Virus record (IMG/VR): IMGVR_UViG_3300011115_000874
Coordinates: 1-64,000 of that record
DNA: 64,000 nt
Origin: a virus
Strand: one strand, 5' to 3'
Shown here: in pieces, positions 51,292-57,557 of the stretch
Layout of the letters: each line of letters begins with the position of its first letter
Numbering within the stretch: the stretch's first letter is position 1
Translations under genes and position numbers: made by a program
Notes under the pieces: generated by a model
The model's database searches: none
The model's input: only the letters and a program-made list of their open reading frames with translations
Told to the model about the DNA's origin: nothing

Positions 51292-51588
51292 TTATAATTC
51301 GTTAATTAATGAACACATACGACTAATTGTGTTTCTGTATTTTTCTCTATAATCCATTCTCCATGGATCCCTATCTATATCCTGAGCTAAAAGAACTGCC
51401 TGGTCTGCATATATCTTTAACTTCTCAGATGTAGTGCCTTCAAATTCACCTTCTAAGGCGTCAATTGTAGGTACAATAAATATCTTTTGAACTGCCTTAC
51501 GGCCTCTTTTTTTAGGTTCAGCTGTGCTTACTTCTAATTTAACTTCTTGTTTTTTTGTCCCTGGTGGACGACCTCTTCTTTTTTCCAT
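51292..51588 (-). CDS. AT-hook protein, 98 aa
   Basis: The N-terminus M-E-K-R-R-G-R-P-P-G-T-K-K is a clear AT-hook, and K-K-R-G-R-K-A near 28 is a second. The rest is helical. It probably binds AT-rich DNA in the minor groove. Two other products in this window have the same type of motif. It has its own early promoter and shared leader. Confidence 0.72.
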   Translation of the reverse strand: MEKRRGRPPGTKKQEVKLEVSTAEPKKRGRKAVQKIFIVPTIDALEGEFEGTTSEKLKIYADQAVLLAQDIDRDPWRMDYREKYRNTISRMCSLINEL

Positions 51589-51615
51589 AACCTTTATTTG
51601 TGTTTTTAATTATAC

Positions 51616-51649
51616 CTAAATATAACATCCTTATCCTGGTGAGCCAAAC
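51616..51649 (-). promoter_or_regulatory. Early promoter of the AT-hook gene
   Basis: Minus-strand GTTTGGC and GTTATATTTAG at standard spacing. The -33 box sits just downstream of the stop of the upstream 57-aa gene. Confidence 0.75.
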
Positions 51650-51651
51650 TT

Positions 51652-51825
51652 TTAGTTGAATAGGCTAAGAATAGTAATAATGATAAAAAATATTGTAAAA
51701 TTAAAAACAAGACTACGTGAAACATTAATTACTTCTTCTTTAAATGTAGGCTTTACTTCAGCTTGTTGAGTGAGAATCATACGTGTAATCACTACTCCTA
51801 AAATCAAAATCATAATTGCGTTCAT
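51652..51825 (-). CDS. Small two-membrane-segment protein, 57 aa
   Basis: It reads M-N-A-I-M-I-L-I-L-G-V-V-I-T-R-M, a short polar middle, and S-L-V-F-N-F-T-I-F-F-I-I-I-T-I-L-S-L-F-N. Own promoter and stop codon are intact. Small membrane proteins are common in this early region. Function unknown. Confidence 0.65.
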   Translation of the reverse strand: MNAIMILILGVVITRMILTQQAEVKPTFKEEVINVSRSLVFNFTIFFIIITILSLFN

Positions 51826-51853
51826 AGTCGTTGTTATTAATTATTATTATGAA

Positions 51854-51887
51854 CTAAATATAACATCAACTCACCAGGAAGCCAAAC
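51854..51887 (-). promoter_or_regulatory. Early promoter
   Basis: Minus-strand GTTTGGC and GTTATATTTAG drive the 57-aa membrane-protein gene. Confidence 0.75.
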
Positions 51888-51938
51888 ACTCAACCGGAAA
51901 GGTCACAAGAAAATACTAGAACGTTGAAAATTAATGGA

Positions 51939-52898
51939 TTAGACGATTTCTAGGATAACATCGTCACCTACCTCACGAATCACTGCCAAAGCATCCTGAG
52001 TCGCTACTACTATAACTGGGTAGTTATCATCATCATTCAACCCAACCATTTGCATTAAATCAGCTCCTTCAATTACTTCCTCAATTGAACCAGCTTGATC
52101 TACAACTGCGTCTAACTCAGTTACTTTAATTTTTGTAGTTGATTCATAAATACCATAATCACCTTTAGATAATGATAACCCAGATAAAGCTTGTTTAATA
52201 TCAAGTAACACTTGAGGTGGATCAGTAGATAGTATTAAGTGGTCTACCCCTATACCTTCCATCAAACTAGAATTACTTATATCCTCAGGGGTGAATGGAA
52301 CAATAATTCCTCCTACTTCACCTCCAATAAAATTACCTTGTTTTAAACCTATAGGAGCTAACTTACTAATCCATAAACTCCAACTACCTGGGTATAAGAT
52401 GTTATCTGAGAAAATTGTTTTATATGCTTCTAATAACATAGTATACATCTTAATACCCAATCCTTTACCGCGGTACTTCGGGCTAACGTACGTTAAATGT
52501 ATCTCTGCACCAGGTAGGCGATATGGTTTAGTACGCCCAGAATTCGCATTGATGTATATTTTCTCCACCTCTACTTGTCCTATAACATAATCATCTAAAG
52601 TAGTGCCTTTAGTATTTACTAAATATAAAGTACCACGGTAAGTTGAAGGTACTATAAACTCAAAGTCACCATCAGCTGTGATAACACTTTTTTTAATCAT
52701 ACGAGGATTAAATGTAGCATCAGGCTTTAGATTAAAGTCCTCAGAGTTAAACTTACCTCTACTAACAGTAAAGAACTCATCTTCAGGTATTTGAAAGTCT
52801 TCTAAGAATGCAATCAATACTTGTTCTAAAGTAATGTTATCATCTAGATCGCCACCACGTAGGTCTAATTCTTTAAGTAAGTCGGTTAATTTAATCAT
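51939..52898 (-). CDS. Leader-tagged GNAT acetyltransferase
   Basis: This 319-aa protein begins M-I-K-L-T-D-L-L-K-E-L-D. Near 134-158 it has I-H-L-T-Y-V-S-P-K-Y-R-G-K-G-L-G-I-K-M-Y, the GNAT acetyl-CoA loop (R/Q-x-x-G-x-G/A) and helix. The C-terminal 130 residues form another domain with no clear identity. If packaged and injected, it could acetylate a host protein early in infection, as some phage-delivered enzymes do. The target is unknown. Confidence 0.75.
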   Translation of the reverse strand: MIKLTDLLKELDLRGGDLDDNITLEQVLIAFLEDFQIPEDEFFTVSRGKFNSEDFNLKPDATFNPRMIKKSVITADGDFEFIVPSTYRGTLYLVNTKGTTLDDYVIGQVEVEKIYINANSGRTKPYRLPGAEIHLTYVSPKYRGKGLGIKMYTMLLEAYKTIFSDNILYPGSWSLWISKLAPIGLKQGNFIGGEVGGIIVPFTPEDISNSSLMEGIGVDHLILSTDPPQVLLDIKQALSGLSLSKGDYGIYESTTKIKVTELDAVVDQAGSIEEVIEGADLMQMVGLNDDDNYPVIVVATQDALAVIREVGDDVILEIV

Positions 52899-52900
52899 AA

Positions 52901-53950
52901 TTAAAAATTCTTGCTGATTTCATCAGCTAATTGAGGTGATTTAGGAATAGTACTATGTAATGCATCAATTGGTATTACTTTTGATGACGCGTTTGTAGTT
53001 GCTTTTTTAGCGTTTTCTTCTTCTGTTTTAATTTCTTCAGGTGTTTTAGCACCTTCTTTTTTCTTAGAAGCAATTAATGATATTACTTCAACACCATTTA
53101 AGGGTCCTAATTTTTTACCTCCTGGTAATTCTCGTCCTAACCCTGCTTTCTTTTTAGTATCGTTAGTAGCGAACCATTTATAATCTATTGGATCTCCTTC
53201 TTTAAAAGTTTTACCTTTCACAGTGGGTGCTTTATTACTATATCGTTTTTCAAAATTTGTAGTATCAAATTTATCTTCTATTATCCAAGGATCTGATTGT
53301 TTAATATTAGATGCTTGTTTCTTGATTCCACTATCAGATGGAGGGAAATTACTACCAACGTATTCTATATATTTTCCTTCATTACTCTTTTTAAAACCAT
53401 CTAACTCATCATCAGTATAAAAAGTTTTAATCTTTTGTTCCTCAGTTGGTGAAAGATCACCTCCAACTCTATTCTTTACAAATACACTTAATGGTTGAGC
53501 AATTGCTACTCTAGGTTTATTACCTGCTACCATGTTATCAATAAAACTATCTGTACTATCAGCTATACCACTATCTATAAAGAATAATTTGTTATTAAAT
53601 TTCTTAGAGTCTAATGCTTTTAACTCTTTAGCTAAATGCCAAGCCATAGCACCTCCAATAGAAAAACCACCTACTCCAAATTTACTTATGTTAGGATTAC
53701 TTTCAATCTCATTAGCAATGTCTTTAGCATATTTTCTTACATCTAATTCATTAGCAAAATCAGCAGTATAAACAGAAAAATTTTTACCTAAATTATTTGC
53801 TAATGTAGTAAAATCACTTCCACCTTGACCTCCTCCAGCTCCAGAACCAGGTAAGAGTATGAGTGTGTTAGCTCCACCTTTAGATAAAGCGTAGAGTTTA
53901 GGTTTGTTTTCCTCTATTACTTCTTTTAATAAGTGGGTTAGTTTTATCAT
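52901..53950 (-). CDS. Leader-tagged alpha/beta hydrolase
   Basis: This 349-aa protein begins M-I-K-L-T-H-L-L-K-E-V. The alpha/beta core has an oxyanion segment L-I-L-L-P-G-S-G-A-G-G and the nucleophile elbow G-G-F-S-I-G-G near 94-100 (Ser97). F-F-I-D-S-G-I-A-D near 123-131 is compatible with the acid. The C-terminal 70 residues are Lys/Thr/Ala-rich and probably disordered. Esterase or lipase activity is likely. Target unknown. A late-type motif precedes it. Confidence 0.78.
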   Translation of the reverse strand: MIKLTHLLKEVIEENKPKLYALSKGGANTLILLPGSGAGGGQGGSDFTTLANNLGKNFSVYTADFANELDVRKYAKDIANEIESNPNISKFGVGGFSIGGAMAWHLAKELKALDSKKFNNKLFFIDSGIADSTDSFIDNMVAGNKPRVAIAQPLSVFVKNRVGGDLSPTEEQKIKTFYTDDELDGFKKSNEGKYIEYVGSNFPPSDSGIKKQASNIKQSDPWIIEDKFDTTNFEKRYSNKAPTVKGKTFKEGDPIDYKWFATNDTKKKAGLGRELPGGKKLGPLNGVEVISLIASKKKEGAKTPEEIKTEEENAKKATTNASSKVIPIDALHSTIPKSPQLADEISKNF

Positions 53951-53953
53951 GGT

Positions 53954-53962
53954 TATAAATAT
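53954..53962 (-). promoter_or_regulatory. Late-type AT motif
   Basis: Plus-strand TATAAATAT lies 3 bases before the tagged hydrolase gene, so a transcript starting from it would be nearly leaderless. Confidence 0.45.
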
Positions 53963-53977
53963 TTAAAAAGTAAGAGA

Positions 53978-53993
53978 GGTCCATATGTGGACC
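53978..53993 (-). terminator. Hairpin terminator
   Basis: GGTCCA/TGGACC with loop TATG lies after the 56-aa membrane gene. The minus strand has T-rich sequence about 10 bases later. Confidence 0.5.
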
Positions 53994-54026
53994 CCATCTT
54001 ATTGCACTTTAATACGTATATACGAT

Positions 54027-54197
54027 TTATAGGCAAGCTACAATAGCATCACCAATAGCGTATATAAGGGACAGTGTTGACCATCCTAAGAAAAACCAAG
54101 ATGATTTATACCAAAATGTTTTTGGTTCATCTTTCCATACATGAATGTTAAGCGCGTGTAGGCCTGTTAGTAGTGCCCATCCAATAATTGATATCAT
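54027..54197 (-). CDS. Small membrane protein, 56 aa
   Basis: It reads M-I-S-I-I-G-W-A-L-L-T-G-L-H-A-L-N-I-H-V, a polar loop and S-S-W-F-F-L-G-W-S-T-L-S-L-I-Y-A-I-G. Two membrane segments are likely. Its start codon is 1 base after the stop of the 79-aa gene, indicating coupled translation. Confidence 0.6.
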   Translation of the reverse strand: MISIIGWALLTGLHALNIHVWKDEPKTFWYKSSWFFLGWSTLSLIYAIGDAIVACL

Positions 54198-54198
54198 A

Positions 54199-54438
54199 TT
54201 ATTCTATTGTTAAGTTATCTTCTTGTAACATTTCTCTAATAACGTCTCTTAGACGGTAACATACATCCATTTCCTCAGATGTTGCTTCACCTTGACCTTG
54301 TAGCGCAGCTCCATACTTATGGACACTACGCAATTTTTGGTCTAGTTCCCAAATGAGATGTCTATACTTATATCCGTCTATTGCAGCACGAGCATCATTT
54401 TCTTCGTCTTCTGTAAATTCTAATATTATTTTTGCCAT
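54199..54438 (-). CDS. Conserved small acidic phage protein
   Basis: This 79-aa acidic protein has M-A-K-I-I-L-E-F-T-E-D-E-E-N-D-A-R-A-A-I, then W-E-L-D-Q-K-L-R-S-V-H-K-Y and Y-R-L-R-D-V-I-R-E-M-L. I recall this order of segments from small proteins of many phages, with no known function. It has its own early promoter. Confidence 0.62.
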   Translation of the reverse strand: MAKIILEFTEDEENDARAAIDGYKYRHLIWELDQKLRSVHKYGAALQGQGEATSEEMDVCYRLRDVIREMLQEDNLTIE

Positions 54439-54449
54439 ATGTTTTTATT

Positions 54450-54483
54450 TTAAATATAACATTGTTTAGCCTGAAAGCCAAAC
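54450..54483 (-). promoter_or_regulatory. Early promoter
   Basis: Minus-strand GTTTGGC and GTTATATTTAAA drive the 79-aa gene and the small membrane gene. Confidence 0.72.
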
Positions 54484-54488
54484 TTTAG

Positions 54489-54594
54489 TAGTCAGGACAG
54501 GAATCGAACCTGCTTCAGCTTTATCATTTTGAGTGCCATTAGCTGTTAATCTCAACCCTGGAAGGTGCCGCGCTTTCCAAAACGCCACCTGACT
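54489..54594 (-). tRNA. Oversized tRNA-like gene (106 nt)
   Basis: Perfect acceptor (AGTCAGG/CCTGACT), T arm (GCAGG-TTCGATT-CCTGT) and a leucine-type 5' part (TGGCGTTTTGGAAAGCGC) are present. The central region is about 20 bases longer than normal and has no standard anticodon stem. A CTCAAAA loop could give a CAA (Leu) anticodon with an imperfect stem. Its 3' part is nearly identical to the next tRNA-like gene. Confidence 0.45.
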
Positions 54595-54597
54595 ATA

Positions 54598-54681
54598 TTA
54601 GTTTATTAAGAATAGTAAAACGAATCCTCCTGTTCCAATAAACAATATCCAAAACAACGACCATTTTTCTTCATTTTTCAT
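54598..54681 (-). CDS. Very small membrane peptide, 27 aa
   Basis: It begins M-K-N-E-E-K-W-S-L-F-W-I-L-F and ends in hydrophobic residues and I-N. It lies between two tRNA-like genes. The frame is short, so it may not be a true gene. Confidence 0.3.
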   Translation of the reverse strand: MKNEEKWSLFWILFIGTGGFVLLFLIN

Positions 54682-54697
54682 AACTTTTTAATTTTAG

Positions 54698-54773
54698 TAG
54701 TCAGGACAGGATTCGAACCTGTACTCGGTGATACATTCTAGATTGCTCATTCCGATGCCAACTTTACCTGACT
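54698..54773 (-). tRNA. Atypical tRNA-like gene (76 nt)
   Basis: The acceptor (AGTCAGG/CCTGACT) and T arm (ACAGG-TTCGAAT-CCTGT) are perfect and nearly match the 54489 element. The D and anticodon arms cannot be folded normally. CTAGAAT is a possible anticodon loop, but its stem is poor. It may be a decayed copy made by recombination of tRNA ends. Confidence 0.45.
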
Positions 54774-54778
54774 ATGTT

Positions 54779-54984
54779 ACTATTAGTTCTTTAGCATTCT
54801 ACTCCCAGCTTGAGGAATTGTATCTAACTTAGCCCTACTCACGCTGTGCGGGTACTAAAGTTAACTAATAGTTGCCTTTTTGAACGACGTCGAGAAGGCT
54901 AACTCTATCTCCTATACGATGAGAACAGTTACTTGAGCTTATGTCAGAGGCTTACTGTGTTTTACGATCCCCTCGCGAGCGGGG
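54779..54984 (-). ncRNA. Structured non-coding region beside tRNA-like genes
   Basis: No ORF lies here. A long stem pairs ACTATTAGTT-CTTTAG (54779-54794) with CTAAAG-TT-AACTAATAGT (54855-54872). A second hairpin pairs GCCTT with AAGGC at 54874-54899. A third pairs AACAGT (54924-54929) with ACTGTGTT. It ends in a GC-rich hairpin (CCCCTCGCGAGCGGGG). The arrangement suggests a structured RNA of about 200 nt. Its class is unknown. Confidence 0.5.
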
Positions 54985-55269
54985 CTAATTTTTATTATCA
55001 AAAACTACTCCATCTTGGTTTTCCATATAGATTCGTTTTCCATCTTTATCATATGTGGTTTTGAACCAATATCCATTATCATCTTCATGATATGTCACTT
55101 TCTCTTCAATGTGATTATGTATTAATTTTAATATCCAAGCGTTTTCGTGCTCATATACACCACATACAATACCTGCTTCTTCTTCGGTGTCATAGTATTT
55201 TATAATACCATCTTTATCCTTCATAAAATCCATAGTTCTAAGATCTATGATTACGTATTTACCTTCCAT
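54985..55269 (-). CDS. Hypothetical protein, 94 aa
   Basis: This small beta-rich acidic protein has M-E-G-K-Y-V-I-I-D-L-R-T-M-D-F, then Y-Y-D-T-E-E-E-A-G-I-V-C and D-K-D-G-K-R-I-Y. It may contain repeats of a small beta-sheet. No family recognised. It is tightly packed with the small membrane gene upstream. Confidence 0.58.
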   Translation of the reverse strand: MEGKYVIIDLRTMDFMKDKDGIIKYYDTEEEAGIVCGVYEHENAWILKLIHNHIEEKVTYHEDDNGYWFKTTYDKDGKRIYMENQDGVVFDNKN

Positions 55270-55271
55270 AA

Positions 55272-55400
55272 TTATCCTAATAATTTAACTATAACAGGAC
55301 ATAATAACGCTATTACCATAAATAAATAAATTGGAAATGGATCTATTGGGTAACAAGCTTCCTCCATTTCCTGGTGAAATCTTTTAATTAATTTCTTCAT
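55272..55400 (-). CDS. Small membrane protein, 42 aa
   Basis: It reads M-K-K-L-I-K-R-F-H-Q-E-M-E-E-A-C-Y-P-I, then one membrane segment P-I-Y-L-F-M-V-I-A-L-L-C-P-V-I-V-K-L-L. Start and stop lie in a close chain with the neighbouring small genes. Confidence 0.5.
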   Translation of the reverse strand: MKKLIKRFHQEMEEACYPIDPFPIYLFMVIALLCPVIVKLLG

Positions 55401-55412
55401 AACTTTTGATTT

Positions 55413-55520
55413 TTAAATTATTCCATTTTGAACTAAATTTAGGATTGTAATCCCAACTATTCCACCTACAAGAAATCCTATTAAAAATGCATTAAATTGT
55501 TTTTCTTCAATCTTATTCAT
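55413..55520 (-). CDS. Small membrane protein, 35 aa
   Basis: It reads M-N-K-I-E-E-K-Q-F-N-A and a single membrane segment F-L-I-G-F-L-V-G-G-I-V-G-I-T-I-L. It lies 4 bases after the stop of the 85-aa gene, which supports reality despite its size. Confidence 0.5.
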   Translation of the reverse strand: MNKIEEKQFNAFLIGFLVGGIVGITILNLVQNGII

Positions 55521-55524
55521 AATC

Positions 55525-55782
55525 TTAAAATCGTGCTAAAGGATCTGAAGTGATGATACCACCATCTTTTTCACCTCGTGAAGTTAACATTTGCTCCTGT
55601 GGTATTACTTCCACTATAACACCGTTAGCAGTGAATTTACCACCCTGCTTTAGCAACTTCGTGAATAGCGTTGCGTGCTTAGGTTCCCATGTTTTACTCG
55701 CCTCTATGACAGCTGGTTTCTCTACTACCTTACCATCGAACTTGATGGTAATACCTTTTCTAATTGCTCTTGATGAAATCAT
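55525..55782 (-). CDS. Hypothetical protein, 85 aa
   Basis: The protein starts M-I-S-S-R-A-I-R-K-G-I-T-I-K-F-D-G-K and is a small alpha/beta product with no recognised motif. It is the first gene after an early promoter, followed by two tiny membrane genes and the 94-aa gene. Confidence 0.6.
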   Translation of the reverse strand: MISSRAIRKGITIKFDGKVVEKPAVIEASKTWEPKHATLFTKLLKQGGKFTANGVIVEVIPQEQMLTSRGEKDGGIITSDPLARF

Positions 55783-55798
55783 ATGTTTTTATTTTATA

Positions 55799-55833
55799 TC
55801 TAAATATACGTATATACTTCCCGATAGCCAAAC
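55799..55833 (-). promoter_or_regulatory. Early promoter
   Basis: Minus-strand GTTTGGC and GTATATTTAGA at standard spacing, driving the 85-aa gene operon. Confidence 0.75.
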
Positions 55834-55859
55834 CTTTTGTTAAAGGAGTTCTTTTGAGT

Positions 55860-56085
55860 TTTACGATTGTTGGTTGAAGGGATTATTTCGGAATCGTAGT
55901 GTACTGTTGATAATATATATGTATATACAAATCGATTCGTAAAGATCGTTTACGATCTGAGAATTGATCCACTCGCGGGAGTTTCAGGACTACCGGGTAT
56001 ATGGATATCAACGCGCATGGTAGCGCTTACGTCGTACTGTATATGTACATACCGTGTACACGCGCACTCCCGCGACATAGGAAGA
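55860..56085 (-). ncRNA. GC-rich structured non-coding region
   Basis: No gene is visible. A 10-bp perfect inverted repeat (TCGCGGGAGT at 55973-55982 with ACTCCCGCGA at 56066-56075) encloses about 83 bases that include a GCGC/GCGC hairpin. A second perfect hairpin AGATCG-TTTA-CGATCT lies at 55943-55958. The block is much richer in G+C than its surroundings. It may be a non-coding RNA or part of a terminator region. Confidence 0.45.
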
Positions 56086-56250
56086 TCAAGCGTGGTCAGA
56101 AATGTAAACCACTTCTTCACTGGTCAACGACACCGAAATTTGCTCGGCGATCGTCTTCACTAGGTTAGGTGACAGTTCACCATGTGGCACTTGCTGGCGA
56201 TGGACCTCCATCATCACTAGTGCGGCGTTGTAGCTCATTGTTGTCATCAT
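56086..56250 (-). CDS. Hypothetical protein, 54 aa
   Basis: It reads M-M-T-T-M-S-Y-N-A-A-L-V-M-M-E-V-H-R-Q-Q, then L-S-P-N-L-V-K-T-I-A-E-Q-I-S and a short acidic end. Its start overlaps the TGA of the 61-aa gene (ATGA), implying translational coupling. No family recognised. Confidence 0.55.
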   Translation of the reverse strand: MMTTMSYNAALVMMEVHRQQVPHGELSPNLVKTIAEQISVSLTSEEVVYISDHA

Positions 56251-56432
56251 GCTTGGAAGTATGATTGGATGAATTCATTACACATATCAGCTGTGCCTAC
56301 CATTCGAACAGCACCATTCCAGTCTAGTACCTCATAGGCGGGTGAGCTTGATGGGCAGTTAGAATAATTGTCTTCGGGGAACTGGCTCATTGTTTTACCA
56401 GTGGATTTGATTTGAAATCGTTTCATGTTCAT
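56247..56432 (-). CDS. Hypothetical protein, 61 aa
   Basis: It begins M-N-M-K-R-F-Q-I-K-S-T-G-K (a start two codons later is possible) and contains P-A-Y-E-V-L-D-W-N-G-A-V-R-M-V. It is small and beta-rich. It lies directly downstream of the 80-aa gene and upstream of the 54-aa gene. Confidence 0.55.
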   Translation of the reverse strand: MNMKRFQIKSTGKTMSQFPEDNYSNCPSSSPAYEVLDWNGAVRMVGTADMCNEFIQSYFQA

Positions 56433-56441
56433 ATGTTTTAA

Positions 56442-56684
56442 TTAGTGTTTAATATCGTAACTGAATAAGTAACCACAATCGTCATCATAAAAATCTATCT
56501 CACGCGTTACCAGATCACCTAATTGATCTAATATTGTTTGGTCTAGCGGTTGCCAGTAACCAACTCTTAAGTAACGATTGTTGTCTCGGAATTGGATATC
56601 GTTCTGCTTGATACCATTGTTGGTTAAGATGTTCTCGATTGTTCTTTCAATCGTGGTTTGAGGTGCTTCGTTTTCTAATCTCAT
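56442..56684 (-). CDS. Hypothetical protein, 80 aa
   Basis: I place the start at 56684 because the upstream in-frame ATG lies in the promoter itself. The product begins M-R-L-E-N-E-A-P-Q-T-T-I-E-R-T-I-E-N and contains R-Y-L-R-V-G-Y-W-Q-P-L-D-Q. No family recognised. Confidence 0.6.
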   Translation of the reverse strand: MRLENEAPQTTIERTIENILTNNGIKQNDIQFRDNNRYLRVGYWQPLDQTILDQLGDLVTREIDFYDDDCGYLFSYDIKH

Positions 56685-56707
56685 GTTATATGTGTTTTTA
56701 ATTATAC

Positions 56708-56741
56708 CTGAATATAACATCACCTGATCGGGAAGCCAAAC
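56708..56741 (-). promoter_or_regulatory. Early promoter
   Basis: Minus-strand GTTTGGC and GTTATATTCAGG with the canonical GATG before the -7. Drives the 80-, 61- and 54-aa genes. Confidence 0.8.
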
Positions 56742-56747
56742 AAGAGG

Positions 56748-57296
56748 TTACTTACTTATGTACCATCTATCACTGTTATACCTAGCGATGTCATTTGTCT
56801 CTGCTAGCAAGCGGTATTGATGACCTACACTGGTATGTATTTCATCCATAGCGTCTGACACCAGTAAACGTTCACCTAACAACTGTGCGAACATGTCGTT
56901 GGACCTGTCTACTGTGTTCTGGTCTGTGTATATCTTGAAGTAAGACGCTTCCGCTACCTCGCTGATGAACATCCCGGAGTACATACCCTTGAGCTTATAT
57001 CTGTTAACAAACTGGTCGGCGTTGCACCAGATGAATATGCTGTTGTCCTTAGCCGCTAGTGCTTCGGCCACCAGTGAGTCCACAATGTACATACCTGATC
57101 TGAATCCTGATACGTTCAACAGTCCACCTGGTGTTCCATGGCCTAACATGATCACCTGATCGTGTTCATCTATCATATCCATGAGCTCGAGTCGGCTACA
57201 TCCTGTAGTCACTAATGTGACATCAGGTAAACGATTGTATATTGGCGCTAGGAAGTCTGTGGACTCGTCTGTCGGGTGTATTACTAATCGTTTCAT
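56748..57296 (-). CDS. Caspase-like-fold protein
   Basis: This 182-aa protein opens V-I-H-P-T-D-E-S-T-D-F-L-A-P-I-Y and has V-I-M-L-G-H-G-T-P-G-G-L-L near 48-60 (His53), then S-I-F-I-W-C-N-A-D-Q-F near 86-96 (Cys91). A His-Gly followed by a Cys at the end of the next strand is the layout of caspase-fold cysteine peptidases. I recall close relatives in Bacteroidota genomes. The target and even catalysis are unproven. It is the last of three small genes in one early operon. Confidence 0.68.
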   Translation of the reverse strand: MKRLVIHPTDESTDFLAPIYNRLPDVTLVTTGCSRLELMDMIDEHDQVIMLGHGTPGGLLNVSGFRSGMYIVDSLVAEALAAKDNSIFIWCNADQFVNRYKLKGMYSGMFISEVAEASYFKIYTDQNTVDRSNDMFAQLLGERLLVSDAMDEIHTSVGHQYRLLAETNDIARYNSDRWYISK

Positions 57297-57557
57297 TTAT
57301 GCTGTTGTATTATTATCCTTACTGGCTATCATATTCATGACCTCGAGTACCTCGTCTGGTGAACACCATCCGCGGACATCATCATGCTCGCTCAATTTTA
57401 TCCACCCACCTGGACCCCATGCTGCGATTTCAGCTGTGGTCTCACCTCCATCTGAGTAATTGGTTTTACTGAATTGGACACTTATAGTGTATCCATTTTT
57501 GAATGTCATATGGAACCCATTATTGTATTCGTTTTGTGTTGCTCTAAATTTACTCAT
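57297..57557 (-). CDS. Hypothetical protein, 86 aa
   Basis: This small beta-rich protein has F-H-M-T-F-K-N-G-Y-T-I-S-V-Q-F, then A-A-W-G-P-G-G-W-I-K-L and R-G-W-C-S-P-D-E-V-L-E-V-M. I recall similar strands in small phage proteins of unknown function. It lies next to the caspase-like gene (stop to start about 1 base) and overlaps the 87-aa gene by 4 bases. Confidence 0.6.
   Translation of the reverse strand: MSKFRATQNEYNNGFHMTFKNGYTISVQFSKTNYSDGGETTAEIAAWGPGGWIKLSEHDDVRGWCSPDEVLEVMNMIASKDNNTTA

Noticed and set aside
54489-54773. The near-identical 25-base 3' ends of two tRNA-like genes as phage attachment sites
   Set aside because: No integrase is encoded here and the phage looks strictly lytic and T4-like. 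The repeat matches acceptor and T arms, so tRNA homology explains it.
56685-56723. M-L-Y-S-G-I-I-K-N as a second conserved protein tag
   Set aside because: It is the translation of the promoter -7 region and leader and lies upstream of or at the expected transcript start.
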